From contig CAZPHU010000004.1 of the NCBI GenBank assembly GCA_964586285.1, forward strand, positions 1 to 64,000: 64,000 nucleotides of DNA. Direction: 5' to 3'. The first letter of the stretch is position 1. Each line of letters begins with the position of its first letter. This DNA comes from CAZPHU01 sp964586285 (GTDB taxonomy: Bacteria > Fibrobacterota > Chitinivibrionia > Chitinivibrionales > CAYFVL01). Below the pieces are notes generated by a model, which did no database searches, was not told where the DNA came from, and saw only the letters and a list, made by a program, of their open reading frames with translations. Positions 44,171-52,543 of this stretch are shown piece by piece. The position numbers and the translations under genes were made by a program.

Positions 44171-45586
44171 TTACCTCGCCGAAGACCTCGATTGCGAGTT
44201 GCCGGACATACTGCTCTGAATCCGCTTAAGTTCATTTATCACTGAATTCAGCGCCTGCAAACGACTTTGTTCGGGTATGTTACTTTGAGATGCCAGAGTC
44301 GAGAGTGTATGTATTTGCTGAGCAAGAATCGAACTGTAAGCCTGTATGTTGCGTGCAAAAGATTGCTGCGCCTGGGCAAAAATCTGATGTTTTAAACTTT
44401 CACTTTTCGCTGCTATTGCCTGATACAACTGTTTTTTGAACTGCTCATCCATTCGGCCTTTCATTTCTTGAAAAACTTCCTGACGTATTCGATTATACAT
44501 CTCCTGACTCGGCCCACTAAACGATGGGCCACTGGGCTCTTCCTGTATTGTCTGCTCATTTGACTGCGTAGAATGAAATGCTTTATCAGATTGTTGCTGC
44601 GCTCTTCCCATGGCCGCATGTTGCTGCATTTCTTTCCTCGGTGTCGGCATAATGACCGTAGCCCCTTCATCAAATCCCAACTCATTTCTCACCCCCCCCT
44701 CTTCACCGGCTTGATCATCCCCCTCGATCTCGGCAAGTATAGCAGCATGTCTTTTCTTCGCGGCTTTGCGAAAGGTCACAAAAGCATAACCGCCTCCGCC
44801 GGCAAATACGACTAGGAGCAGAATCGGTAGCCAGGGGAATCCACCGCTTTTTTCCTCTTTCTTTTCAGAATCCGCCGGTGAAGCAGAAGCTGTTTTAGCT
44901 GCCTGATTAACAGCCTGTGAATCAACAGCAGCTTTCTGAGGCACAGGCTTTTTCCCTTCCAACATAACCTGGTCCAGACCTTTTATACTGACATTCTCAC
45001 TTGCAGCATTCTCGATGTTTTTCCATGCATTTGAATAAATGGTTTCATTTTCCTTAGTTAATTTGAATGGTTCGCCGCTTTTTTTCGCAACAGCTTCAAA
45101 AACATCCGACAGCTCTATCTTTGCCACAAGAGCACCACCAAAACGATAACCACCCTCTCGGGTGCTTACCGGTATCGGCTTACACCAGAAGAGGTACGTC
45201 GTACCGTCGCGCATTTTCAGAAACCCGTAATAAGGATCCATTTTAGCGGTCTCGCCAAACCAGCTCTGGTTGGATACATCTCGAAATTTCCTGCCCGGCC
45301 GGCCTTTGCTGACTATTTCATTAACGACTTTTCCCTTAGAGTTGGTACGCATCAGAGTCTGGAACTCAGGATACTCCTTTATCGCCTTGCGAAAAGGACC
45401 CTCAGCATCTTTTATTCTGCGTGAAGACATGGCATCACTCTTAGACAGGTCCAACAATTCGGAATCAAGGCTCCCCAAACGATCCTCCAGAGCATCTTTG
45501 ACCTTATTAACATCGGCGTTCACACCCGGAAAATACAAACATAGTATCAGAGTCCCAATTATAAAATTCCGGAAAGCTAACTGCAT
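44171..45586 (-). CDS. Orphan Cache/PDC-like sensor membrane protein with coiled-coil tail
   Basis: 471 residues from the ATG at 45586 (AGGGGG 4 bases upstream; a TTG 15 bases earlier is in frame). A signal-anchor or signal peptide (about 6-25) precedes a single Cache/PDC-like extracytoplasmic domain (about 28-190) with NQSWFGETAKMDPYYGF and GYRFGGALVAKI, typical of such sensors. After a low-complexity linker, one transmembrane helix (about 247-267) leads to a Gln-rich, coiled-coil C-terminus (about 330-470). No kinase, HAMP, methyl-accepting or cyclase domain is present, so it probably signals through a partner. It is convergent with the sigma-factor gene. Confidence 0.75.
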   Translation of the reverse strand: MQLAFRNFIIGTLILCLYFPGVNADVNKVKDALEDRLGSLDSELLDLSKSDAMSSRRIKDAEGPFRKAIKEYPEFQTLMRTNSKGKVVNEIVSKGRPGRKFRDVSNQSWFGETAKMDPYYGFLKMRDGTTYLFWCKPIPVSTREGGYRFGGALVAKIELSDVFEAVAKKSGEPFKLTKENETIYSNAWKNIENAASENVSIKGLDQVMLEGKKPVPQKAAVDSQAVNQAAKTASASPADSEKKEEKSGGFPWLPILLLVVFAGGGGYAFVTFRKAAKKRHAAILAEIEGDDQAGEEGGVRNELGFDEGATVIMPTPRKEMQQHAAMGRAQQQSDKAFHSTQSNEQTIQEEPSGPSFSGPSQEMYNRIRQEVFQEMKGRMDEQFKKQLYQAIAAKSESLKHQIFAQAQQSFARNIQAYSSILAQQIHTLSTLASQSNIPEQSRLQALNSVINELKRIQSSMSGNSQSRSSAR

Positions 45587-45950
45587 ACTGCCCCCTTTCA
45601 ACTGGTACTTTTGCTCATGGCAATTTCTTCGAAGATTCGAAAAAAAATGAAAGAATCACCAAAAGAAGTATTGATTCAAGATAATTGATTATTTAAAGGC
45701 GTAAATGAAACAGCGGGAAAAATCAAAAATTCTTCACTTTTATACTTTTTCCACTCATCACAGATTTTTAGTTGTGAGATAAGCGCCCATTTTACCTACT
45801 TTCAAAATATAAAACTACCCTGCCGAACTGCCACTTTATACGTATCTTTTCAAAAGAAAATGAAAAAAGGGCCCAAACCTGAGCCTACTCTTATCCTTAA
45901 ACAGCAAAATGGTTTCTAAACGGTAAAAAATATCTCTTTCTAAACACAGA
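45587..45950. other. Intergenic region, no gene seen
   Basis: 364 AT-rich bases between the MEMO1-AMMECR1 gene and the sensor gene, both on the minus strand. Only weak hairpins are visible (TCACA...TGTGA near 45760). It should contain the sensor gene promoter. Confidence 0.4.
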
Positions 45951-47357
45951 TTACTTCTCTTCCTTGAAATGAATCGCCTTGTAACGCCTGTAAGATGCTG
46001 TTTTCCAGTCATCTTTAGAAAGCCCGGCTTTCATCGCCAAGTGCTCGAGAAACTGGACTTTGTCGGGCAAGTTATCCCATACCTGGGGCAGAAAAGTCGA
46101 CTGGCGGTAGCCTTTTTGAAGTATCAGTCCATCCTCGCCACTAATTATCTGGGCCAGAAGATCATGCTCATCTGAATACTCCAATGCGGAGGGCCTGCTA
46201 AGAATGGAAAGCTCGACAGTAATCCTATCAAGTTCATCGGGGACCACATTTGGGAAGCGAGGATCTCCCAGAGCAGAATTACGAGCATTATCGACTACAG
46301 CCTGATACAAAGGCTTTATACCTTCTATATATCCTATGCACCCTCTTAATCTGCCGTCTATTGTCAAAGTCACAAAACATCCACAGTATTGCCTGGAAAA
46401 TTCGGGCACGTACTCCGCTTCAATGGTATTTCCTTCGGTGACGGCGGAGTTTAGGGCCTTTCGCGCCAGTGTAAGCAAGTAATTTCTATCCTCCGCACTC
46501 AAAGAAAATTGTACAGAAGATGAATCGGAAGTAGATTCGGGACTCTCAGGCTTCTCGAAAATAACAGACGCGTATCCTACGACACGCTCGCTGCTTCCGT
46601 AGTGAGGAGCTACCTGAAAACTGTTGCGGGCATCCAGGACCTTTGCGTTCAGGCCATGCATCTGCGCTAATTTCATGACTATTCTTATGGGTGTTTCTCC
46701 GCAGGCATCCAATACTCCGTCGTGTTTGCCGGTCAATATTGTTTTTAGTGATTGGGCATCGATTTTTCGCGCCTGCTCGTCGGAGTTGTAATGTGACAGG
46801 TCGCTTGATACGACTACTAAGGTATTATCATCCAAAATGGAGTCGATCATTTCCGCGACAGCCACGGGGTTAACCCTTCCGCATAAGATTGGTATTATCT
46901 TAAAAGAGGTCAAGACGGTCTGAAGAAAGGGTATCTGCACCTCCAGACAGTGTTCCTCCAGATGTGCACTCGTAAGTGATTGTACAAATGAGTGGCCTCT
47001 GAGTTTTTCTATAAGGTTCTTTTCCAGTTGTACATGCCCAAGCGGCGTTTCATAACTGTCAAAATCGGGAATCGATACTCCTTCGAACCATTTATGATGA
47101 GATGGCCCGATAAGGATTACTGTTTTTACGGCAGGATTGATCGTAGCGTATCCAATTCCGGCGACTGCACCCGAAAACATATAACCCGCATGGGGTGAAA
47201 TCAGAAATCGAGGAAATGATTTGGCGGGTTTTCCGGCTCGAAGATAAGAATTGATATCATTTTGCAGCTCGGTCGGATCAGCGTGGTAAAAGCGGCCGGC
47301 AACAGCGGGTTTGCGTACCGACCGATGCTCCGAGGTTTTTTCAAAGGTTGCGGACAT
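45951..47357 (-). CDS. AmmeMemoRadiSam system proteins B and A fused (MEMO1-AMMECR1)
   Basis: 468 residues from the ATG at 47357 (AGGAG 5 bases upstream; a GTG six bases earlier is in frame). The N-terminal MEMO1 (AmmeMemoRadiSam B) domain (about 15-275) has RKPAVAGRFYHADP, the metal/active-site His in SPHAGYMFSG and GPSHHKWFEG, and SSDLSHY. The AMMECR1 (system A) domain (about 290-465) has CGCFVTLTIDGRLRGCIGYIEG and GDPRFPNV. The usual radical SAM partner (AmrS) is not in this window. The family's reaction is unknown. Free-standing gene with 360-460 bases on either side. Confidence 0.93.
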   Translation of the reverse strand: MSATFEKTSEHRSVRKPAVAGRFYHADPTELQNDINSYLRAGKPAKSFPRFLISPHAGYMFSGAVAGIGYATINPAVKTVILIGPSHHKWFEGVSIPDFDSYETPLGHVQLEKNLIEKLRGHSFVQSLTSAHLEEHCLEVQIPFLQTVLTSFKIIPILCGRVNPVAVAEMIDSILDDNTLVVVSSDLSHYNSDEQARKIDAQSLKTILTGKHDGVLDACGETPIRIVMKLAQMHGLNAKVLDARNSFQVAPHYGSSERVVGYASVIFEKPESPESTSDSSSVQFSLSAEDRNYLLTLARKALNSAVTEGNTIEAEYVPEFSRQYCGCFVTLTIDGRLRGCIGYIEGIKPLYQAVVDNARNSALGDPRFPNVVPDELDRITVELSILSRPSALEYSDEHDLLAQIISGEDGLILQKGYRQSTFLPQVWDNLPDKVQFLEHLAMKAGLSKDDWKTASYRRYKAIHFKEEK

Positions 47358-47818
47358 AGCCACTCCTATTTATAGATGTGAACAAACAATGAGAACACAT
47401 AAAACTGCCCAATGAACAAACATTTGAGCCCCATATCATTCATTTAGCCGAGAATGCAAAACGGTTGTCACTAACTCAACCAGGTTCATAAGTTTGAAAA
47501 AATAGTTAAAGTAGAATGTTTTCGTATCGATTTTTGAGATTTTACAATTTATTAACTTGAAGAAGTTTCGACATTTAAGGCTTTAAACCTTCTCATCTTG
47601 CTTTTATTGCAAACGTGGAGCGAACATCATTCCTGAAAGTGCACAAAAAAAAAGCTTCCCGTCCCCTTTTCGGGAACAGGAAGCTGTTTCATACTTACTT
47701 TGACGCGAACAGGCGGGCTTTTTATTTGGGTCCGCGTCGGCAAGCTGTTACTCAAAGGCCTTTGCAGTCAATGATATTACGAGTGATCAGACCGGGAAAT
47801 TGATTCTTTTTATAATTT
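47358..47818. other. Intergenic region with terminator
   Basis: 461 bases between the MEMO1 fusion and the polyamine operon. It carries the terminator at 47645-47685 and the MEMO1 promoter region. No gene supported. Confidence 0.45.
47645..47685 (-). terminator. Intrinsic terminator of the polyamine operon
   Basis: On the minus strand AGCTTCC...GTTCCC pairs with GGGGAC...GGAAGCT around a GAAAA loop and runs into eight or more U. It lies about 130 bases beyond the last gene of the operon. Confidence 0.85.
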
Positions 47819-48694
47819 TCATCCGAAAAATACTGCGGCAATTGATTGAGGCAGGCAAAACGCGCCGCAAAGAAGATCCGGTGCGAAATACCCGCAATCT
47901 TTTGATATCTCAGAGCTCTTGTCGGACCATTTGATTTGCTCATCAGACTGTAAACAAAGAATAAAAGAACAAATTCCACCAGGAAAGGAAGGAATAACGG
48001 CAAGATACGGTTTTCTCATCGAAAAAAACCTGGACAGCTCTTTAACGGTGTTCCTGATCGTTTCTCTATGCAGATCAGGTGTGTCGGTTTGCAAAACGGC
48101 CCGACCGGTTTGCGGCGTGAGAGATTTTTTCACCAGCTCAAAGAAATTACCGGTTTCAAGGGATTGCACCGGTCCTCCGGGATCATAAGAATCGATTATG
48201 ATTACATCAAAGGTTGCCTCTGATGCTTCCAGCCAGGCATAACCATCATCATATACCAGTTCGGTTCTGGGATCATCAAATCCCTCGGCCATTGCCGGGA
48301 AAAACCGACGAACCGCCTCAGTAACCTGTCGATCTATTTCAACTACCGTTACTCTTTTTACGCTGTCGTATTTTAAAACCTCTCTGAGAGCCCCGCCGTC
48401 TCCCCCGCCTATAATACATACCGACTCGGGCGGCGATCCGGCCAGCATGGCAGGATGGGTAATCATTTCATTATAGACATGCTCATCTCTTTCGGTAAGA
48501 ACAACCATACCCGCCAGTGCCAGTAGACGACCAAAACCGTAGGTTTCAAAAACTTCGATTTTCTGAAACGGACTAGCATCGCAAAAAAGTGTTTGCTTTA
48601 CCCGTAATGTCAGGCCGCTGTTTCCATCAACCAGATTGCTAATCCAGTTAGATGATTCGATCGTGGACTGCTGCCGGGAAAAAGGTGTATTCAT
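47819..48694 (-). CDS. Spermidine synthase-like aminopropyltransferase (copy 1)
   Basis: 291 residues from the ATG at 48694 (GAAGAGAG upstream); a GTG at 48739, overlapping the previous stop, would add 15 residues. The SAM-fold signature IIGGGDGGALREVL, VVEIDRQV, the active-site IIDSYDPGGPVQS and the FAPDLLCGAFCLP C-terminus place it in the SpeE family, which transfers an aminopropyl group from decarboxylated SAM to a diamine. It is the last gene of the operon, after the PLP decarboxylase. It differs clearly from copy 2 (49851-50774), so the two may have different acceptors, for example putrescine and spermidine. Confidence 0.9.
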   Translation of the reverse strand: MNTPFSRQQSTIESSNWISNLVDGNSGLTLRVKQTLFCDASPFQKIEVFETYGFGRLLALAGMVVLTERDEHVYNEMITHPAMLAGSPPESVCIIGGGDGGALREVLKYDSVKRVTVVEIDRQVTEAVRRFFPAMAEGFDDPRTELVYDDGYAWLEASEATFDVIIIDSYDPGGPVQSLETGNFFELVKKSLTPQTGRAVLQTDTPDLHRETIRNTVKELSRFFSMRKPYLAVIPSFPGGICSFILCLQSDEQIKWSDKSSEISKDCGYFAPDLLCGAFCLPQSIAAVFFG

Positions 48695-48738
48695 AATTCT
48701 CTCTTCGTTTAAGTAGAACAGCCTGGACTCAAATATCA

Positions 48739-49839
48739 CTAATCAACAAATACGATCTTGGCTTTAGGGTAGCCGTTGAAAGTGGTTGCACTAACGTTGG
48801 TGTAAGCTCCCATTGCATCAAACATGAGCATGTCTCCGACTTCTAAATCCGGCAGCGTTATTCCCTCATATATAACATCTATCGAATCACAGGTCGGCCC
48901 CGCGATTACCGAAGCATAACGCGGCCCTTCCCGTGAAACCGAAAAAGGATAGGTTGTATGGTCGAATATCTTGCCGGAAAAGGAATTATAAACACCGTCG
49001 TCTATATAATACCACCAGACATCATCTCTGAGGGATTTTCCCACTACCCGTGCTATAAGAGTTGCGCAAGGACCGCTGATTACTCTTCCAGGCTCGGCAA
49101 TAATCCTATAGCCCGCGAAATAGCGCTCCAAATACTCGTTAATGGGTTGGCAGAAACGAGAAAGCGGCTCTACACTGTGAAGATAGCTTATCGGGAAGCC
49201 GCCGCCGATATCGATGATCTCCAGAGGGTTTCCACTCAAAGCAACATACCTGCAAATATCCCTGCAGTACTCAAGCGCCTCAATATACTTAAGATTGTTC
49301 TCGTTCTGAGAACCCGCGTGGAAACTGATTCCCTTAACCGAGAGACCCATCGATTGAGCTTTCTCGATTAAGGCGGTCGTTTTCTCGGGTGAAACGCCGA
49401 ATTTATAGGAAAGGTTAACCATACTGCCGGGATTCTGAATACTCATACGAACAAGAAGATGGACTCTGTCCTTATAGGGCAACATCTTTTGCAGCTCACA
49501 TTCGTTGTCGACTACAAAAATTCGAATTCCATAATCCAGGGCATATCGAATTTCGTGATCTTTTTTAATTGGATGAGTATGAATAGTGCGGGACGGATCG
49601 ATATCACAGGTATTCATGACATCAATTTCGCCCTTAGTGCAAACGTCAAAAAAACTCCCCTCCTCTTTAAGTATTGAGACGATCTGAGGAAGAGGGTTTG
49701 ATTTGAGAGCATAGTACAAATCGACCCCGGGTAAAGCAGCGTTGAGAGCGCGGTAACTTTCGCGGATGCGATTACCCGAAAGAAACAGTGCAGGCGTACC
49801 GTGCTCAGCAATCAGCCTCTCAGCTGTTTGAAAATCCAT
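48739..49839 (-). CDS. Fold-type III PLP decarboxylase (ornithine/lysine decarboxylase-like)
   Basis: 366 residues of the alanine-racemase-fold decarboxylases. PLP Lys lies in YYALKSNPLP (about residue 46). GISFHAGSQ, IDIGGGFP and EPGRVISGPCATL bind phosphate. The substrate loop has GPTCDSIDVIYEG with the conserved Cys and Asp of ornithine decarboxylases, and DAMGAYTNVSATTFNGY closes the site. The product is putrescine (ornithine) or cadaverine (lysine). The length and GPTCDS motif favour ODC over arginine or DAP decarboxylase, and the neighbours are two spermidine synthases and SAM decarboxylase. It starts 11 bases after copy 2 of speE. Confidence 0.92.
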   Translation of the reverse strand: MDFQTAERLIAEHGTPALFLSGNRIRESYRALNAALPGVDLYYALKSNPLPQIVSILKEEGSFFDVCTKGEIDVMNTCDIDPSRTIHTHPIKKDHEIRYALDYGIRIFVVDNECELQKMLPYKDRVHLLVRMSIQNPGSMVNLSYKFGVSPEKTTALIEKAQSMGLSVKGISFHAGSQNENNLKYIEALEYCRDICRYVALSGNPLEIIDIGGGFPISYLHSVEPLSRFCQPINEYLERYFAGYRIIAEPGRVISGPCATLIARVVGKSLRDDVWWYYIDDGVYNSFSGKIFDHTTYPFSVSREGPRYASVIAGPTCDSIDVIYEGITLPDLEVGDMLMFDAMGAYTNVSATTFNGYPKAKIVFVD

Positions 49840-49850
49840 ATTTGATATTT

Positions 49851-50774
49851 CTACTTGATAAAATTATCCGGAAAATCGGGCTGATTGTCTGTTATGATCT
49901 TTGCCCGACAGGAAAGTATTTCCTTGATATAAGGATAGGGAGTACGCATGGCGTTGAAGGTTTCGCCTGTAAAAACATTTAATTTTTCTATACCGTAGGA
50001 AGATAATTTCTCATTGATAAACGCCTCGGATTTATCCAAGAAATTCGTTTCATCCGAGCAGAGGCATATTGACCAAAGCAATGAGTACATTTGAATGTAG
50101 GTATAGATCGGCACGACATTACCGAAAACCGAGCCCAGAGTTGAATTAATGCAGCTAAAGGCAACGGGTCGGCTTATGGGAGACTCTGAATGCATGACAA
50201 ATACACCGCTTTTGTCTCGAAACGAGCGCTTAACGGCGGAAAAGAAATCCTGGGTGTACAGGTACTTGGAAGGGCCAAATGGATCGGTCATATCCATGAT
50301 AACCACATCGTATTGTTCCGGGTTATCCTCCACCCATTTTCTTCCGTCGGTAATCCGAATCTTCACTCTCGGGTCATCGAAGGAATTCCCGTTCATCTTT
50401 GAAAGATATTTACGAGAAAACTCCACTACCTCGCCGTCCAGTTCGGCAAAATCCACATGATTAACAACGGGATATTTCAAGACCTCCCTCAAAATTCCTC
50501 CGTCACCGCCGCCGATTACCAGTATTTTCTCCGGCTTGGGATGAGAACACATGGCCGGATGTACCATGGGCTCATGATATTGCCACTCGTTTTTTTCTAC
50601 GACCTGTGTGATATTATCTAACAGAAGCGTAGTACCAAACTCAGGCGTTTGGACCATTTCGATTTTCTGAAACTTTGTCTTACCTTCATAGAGCGTCTTG
50701 TCTATTGTATAGTAAAAGCCGAAATTGTTATTCAGAGGCTCTTTAATGACGCGTTTATTCGTGGACGATTCCAT
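49851..50774 (-). CDS. speE: Spermidine synthase (copy 2)
   Basis: 307 residues with AAGGAG 7 bases before the ATG. The N-terminal beta-barrel tetramerisation domain (QKIEMVQTPEFGTTLLLD) is followed by the catalytic core with VIGGGDGGILREVL, FAELDGEVV and the active-site loop MDMTDPFGPSKYLYTQDFF, closer to canonical spermidine synthase than copy 1. It uses decarboxylated SAM made by the upstream SpeD and the diamine from the downstream decarboxylase. It sits 50 bases after speD and 11 bases before the decarboxylase gene. Confidence 0.94.
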   Translation of the reverse strand: MESSTNKRVIKEPLNNNFGFYYTIDKTLYEGKTKFQKIEMVQTPEFGTTLLLDNITQVVEKNEWQYHEPMVHPAMCSHPKPEKILVIGGGDGGILREVLKYPVVNHVDFAELDGEVVEFSRKYLSKMNGNSFDDPRVKIRITDGRKWVEDNPEQYDVVIMDMTDPFGPSKYLYTQDFFSAVKRSFRDKSGVFVMHSESPISRPVAFSCINSTLGSVFGNVVPIYTYIQMYSLLWSICLCSDETNFLDKSEAFINEKLSSYGIEKLNVFTGETFNAMRTPYPYIKEILSCRAKIITDNQPDFPDNFIK

Positions 50775-50824
50775 GCATTCTCCTTAAGGCAAAAAGTACG
50801 AACAGGCGGACGCCGACCCGTTGA

Positions 50825-51598
50825 TTAATCGTCAAAAATGTTTCTGCATTCGAAAATTTCCTGCATTTCCTTGCGAAGCATCTTGGTAAGCCGTGATTTG
50901 GTGGCAGATGCAAGCTTCTCGCTCTCAGGTCCGAAAAGGTAGTTATCCAACCGGAAATTCTTCAGCTGCATTTTCGTATGAAAGATATTATCCGATACGA
51001 TATTTATATCGTAGGCGATGTACTTTTTGAGTATCTCATCGGAGACATAATCCTGAATGGATGTGATATCATGATCCATGTAAATTTTTCTTCCATTCAC
51101 ATCCCTTGTAAAGCCTCGAACCCGATAGTCCATCAGAACGATATCGGAATCAAAAGACCCGATAAGAAAATCCAATGCCCGCAATGGGCTGATCATACCA
51201 CATGTAGACACGTCGATGTCTACCCGAAAGGTTGATATTCCTGTTTTGGTGTTTGTTTCAGGATAAGTATGAGCGGCGATATGACTCTTATCCAGGTGCC
51301 CTGTTACCGATGACTGCACCTGGTGTCCTTCATTGATAAGCACCGTGACGCTGGCGCCGCGGGGATCATAATCCTGAGTGGAAATATTGATAATATTTGC
51401 CTGGATTATGTTGGTGACCTCTTCCAGTATCTCCCGCAGCTTGGTCGAGTTGTAGGCCTCGTCCACATACTCCAGATAATCGATTTGAGACGCTTTAGAG
51501 CGAGCGTAACAGATATCATAGATGTTGAAACTAAGGGATTTGGTAAGATTGTTGAAACCCTGAAGAGTAATTTTTTGTCCGCGACAAGTATTTATCAT
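50825..51598 (-). CDS. speD: S-adenosylmethionine decarboxylase proenzyme (E. coli type)
   Basis: 257 residues, matching E. coli SpeD almost throughout: LQGFNNLTKSLSFNIYDICYA, DYDPRGASVTVL, RVDIDVSTCGMISPLRAL and YRVRGFTRDVNG. The self-cleaving Ser that becomes the pyruvoyl group is in HLDKSHIAAHTYPE (about residue 104). Provides aminopropyl donor for both spermidine synthases. GAGG lies 7 bases before the ATG. It follows the response regulator by 39 bases. Confidence 0.97.
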   Translation of the reverse strand: MINTCRGQKITLQGFNNLTKSLSFNIYDICYARSKASQIDYLEYVDEAYNSTKLREILEEVTNIIQANIINISTQDYDPRGASVTVLINEGHQVQSSVTGHLDKSHIAAHTYPETNTKTGISTFRVDIDVSTCGMISPLRALDFLIGSFDSDIVLMDYRVRGFTRDVNGRKIYMDHDITSIQDYVSDEILKKYIAYDINIVSDNIFHTKMQLKNFRLDNYLFGPESEKLASATKSRLTKMLRKEMQEIFECRNIFDD

Positions 51599-51637
51599 GA
51601 ATCAGCCTCATAAAACGACGTTAAGCTGTAAAAACTA

Positions 51638-52543
51638 TTATTCCATTTGAATCTCGTTTATATAAAGAGGCTTGTACCCTCTATATAAAGAGGAAAAATA
51701 ATTCATGAGGATAACCTCTGTCTTCCTTCCAGGGCATATATTTATAATCATCCGGTCGGCAAAGAGTCTGCTCATGTGAATTCCCCTTCCGGAATCATCC
51801 AGCATGCCTTCCCCACGAAGATGCCTGTTTATAAGATAGAGGATCCTCTGTTTTTCCAAACGACCCTGCATATCCGTTATTGAAACACCATATTTCTCCG
51901 AATCGTAGCCGCAGTCCAGAATCACGTACTCCGTGGGGTCAAGAATTACGTGTCTATATTCCTCATATTTTTCGGTTCCGTCGGGCAGCGCAGGAGCGTG
52001 ATAGATGGCATTTGTAATTATTTCGTCCAGAAGCAGTTTGATATCCCGTGCATCAGGAAACTTTTCCGAGATGCGTTCGCTAACCTCTTCCCGGATGTCG
52101 CGAGCCTGATCGCTTGAGGTGATCGTGTAGTTGCAAAGCGATGAGTAATCTTCCAGCATGTATCGAGATAAACCGAAAATCTCTGCCGAAAGAAGACCAT
52201 TTACCAGCGAGAGAAGTTCCTTGAAATTAAACGGTACCGTTTTTGGCACAATACAGCCCACCCCGTTAATAGATGCCGTATGCAAATAATCTTCGACATT
52301 GTAGGCCGTCATCAGGATCGTTTTTATTTGGGGATATAGGCGGGAAATCTCCGACAAAAGCTCAGGCCCTTTCATCCCCGGCATCTGAATATCACTTATC
52401 ACCAGATCCGGCCGTGAGCTTTCACACAGTTTAAGCGCCTCCTGGGCACAGGAAGCAGACAGTACTTGAAAATGATCCTCAAAATAATCCACCATCATCA
52501 TGCGGATAGCAACTTCATCATCCACAATCAGAAGCTTATACAT
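51638..52543 (-). CDS. Response regulator with C-terminal GHKL ATPase (RsbW-like) output
   Basis: 301 residues from the ATG at 52543 (GGGGAT upstream). The receiver domain (about 1-120) has IVDDEVAIRMMMV, phosphoacceptor Asp in VISDIQMPG (about residue 51) and PKTVPFNFKEL. The C-terminal domain (about 150-290) has a Bergerat fold: N box DEIITNAIYHA, G1 SITDMQG and G2 DDSGRGIHMSR. This resembles anti-sigma kinases (RsbW/SpoIIAB) rather than a DNA-binding output. It overlaps the histidine kinase gene by 8 bases. It probably phosphorylates or sequesters a protein target such as a STAS antagonist or sigma factor; this is inference. Confidence 0.85.
   Translation of the reverse strand: MYKLLIVDDEVAIRMMMVDYFEDHFQVLSASCAQEALKLCESSRPDLVISDIQMPGMKGPELLSEISRLYPQIKTILMTAYNVEDYLHTASINGVGCIVPKTVPFNFKELLSLVNGLLSAEIFGLSRYMLEDYSSLCNYTITSSDQARDIREEVSERISEKFPDARDIKLLLDEIITNAIYHAPALPDGTEKYEEYRHVILDPTEYVILDCGYDSEKYGVSITDMQGRLEKQRILYLINRHLRGEGMLDDSGRGIHMSRLFADRMIINICPGRKTEVILMNYFSSLYRGYKPLYINEIQME

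Noticed and set aside
47752..48003. 83-codon minus-strand frame at the end of the first spermidine synthase
   Set aside because: It is a shifted frame over the real C-terminus, which ends normally at 47819.
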